Positions 13,790 to 13,882 of a stretch of DNA of 13,882 nucleotides are shown piece by piece (position 1 is the stretch's first letter; every line of letters begins with the position of its first letter). The notes below the pieces were generated by a model. The model searched no databases and was not told the origin of the DNA. It saw only the letters and a program-made list of their open reading frames with translations. The position numbers and the translations under genes are program-made. The stretch comes from CAYVLA01 sp964549615 [NCBI: uncultured Thermococci archaeon]. Lineage in GTDB: Archaea; CAYQAE01; CAYVLA01. The stretch covers positions 1-13,882 of the forward strand of contig CAZJVP010000008.1 in assembly GCA_964549615.1 (NCBI GenBank). The letters run 5' to 3'.

Positions 13790-13882
13790 GTCACCCCGGT
13801 TCAAGCATCCACGCTACACTATGCGGGAATCTCCTCGGATGACATCAGAAGGGCCATCCGGGTCTACATGCCTCGGACCTAC
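13604..13882 (+). CDS. GATase1-like membrane protein, copy 4, cut by the window edge
   Basis: The first 93 codons of a further family member; the frame is open to the last base. From the ATG at 13604 a signal peptide is visible (YNLLTISLLLGWILNPAVMA, about residues 15-34). It is followed by the mature start SKIRVLYTGDPYPG, then KVEPLLEVTPVQAS, ISSDDIRRAIRVYMPRTY at the edge. The RxYMPRTY block is nearly identical to RLYMPRTY in copy 1 and RLYMPKNY in copy 2, which assigns the family with confidence. The ATG at 13625 is an alternative start. The mature N-terminus closely matches the decayed copy 3 (KVRVLYTGDPYPGVT), so these two are each other's nearest relatives here. The glutamine-amidotransferase-like core, stalk and membrane helix must lie to the right of the window. 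Confidence 0.8.
   Translation, partial: MPGSDGGMPTAASTYNLLTISLLLGWILNPAVMASKIRVLYTGDPYPGVTPYIHMKVEPLLEVTPVQASTLHYAGISSDDIRRAIRVYMPRTY

Noticed and set aside
1-13882. CRISPR array, insertion sequence or rRNA/tRNA gene
   Set aside because: I saw no regularly spaced direct repeats, no transposase motif or terminal inverted repeats, and no stable RNA signatures on either strand.

Overview
The window looks like a piece of an archaeal chromosome, GC-rich and probably from a Thermoproteota-like lineage. The best lineage marker is the GPN-loop GTPase at 2975-3688, a family confined to archaea and eukaryotes. A VapBC pair of the archaeal/thermophile type, TATA-like AT-rich boxes about 30-40 nt upstream of several starts, and some strong Shine-Dalgarno sites fit this. 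A finer taxonomic placement cannot be made from the sequence alone. Many of the other genes belong to families best known from bacterial glycan-degradation loci, so this is an accessory region with a mixed history.

Layout. Positions 1-1493 (minus): the N-terminus of a neutral-ceramidase-like protein, preceded by a DegT/DnrJ-type PLP aminotransferase. 1735-2745 (plus): a UroD/MtaA-like protein. 2975-3688 (minus): the GPN GTPase. 3689-4216: no convincing gene. 4217-6736 (minus): a BNR/Asp-box sialidase-like protein, then a membrane-anchored GATase1-like protein. 6851-8928 (plus): a GH29 alpha-L-fucosidase followed closely by a class I SAM methyltransferase. 9337-9956 (plus): an AbrB/VapB antitoxin overlapping a PIN/VapC toxin. 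10221-11453 (minus): a second GATase1-like membrane protein. 11562-12437 (plus): a decayed 5' copy of the same family running into an open frame of unknown origin. 12466-13278 (plus): an unrecognised beta-rich protein. 13604-13882 (plus): the start of another GATase1-like protein, cut by the window edge.

The most striking pattern is the local expansion of one family: four recognisable copies in about 8.5 kb, two complete, one broken and one truncated by the window. The complete ones share a signal peptide, a glutamine-amidotransferase-like ectodomain without an evident nucleophilic Cys, a helical stalk, and a single C-terminal transmembrane helix with a conserved Glu-Trp and a conserved basic tail. 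They are interleaved with fucosidase, sialidase-like, ceramidase-like and sugar-aminotransferase genes. My inference is that the locus handles glycans or glycolipids at the cell surface, with the GATase1-like proteins as surface binding or assembly factors. No function has been shown from sequence for that family here.
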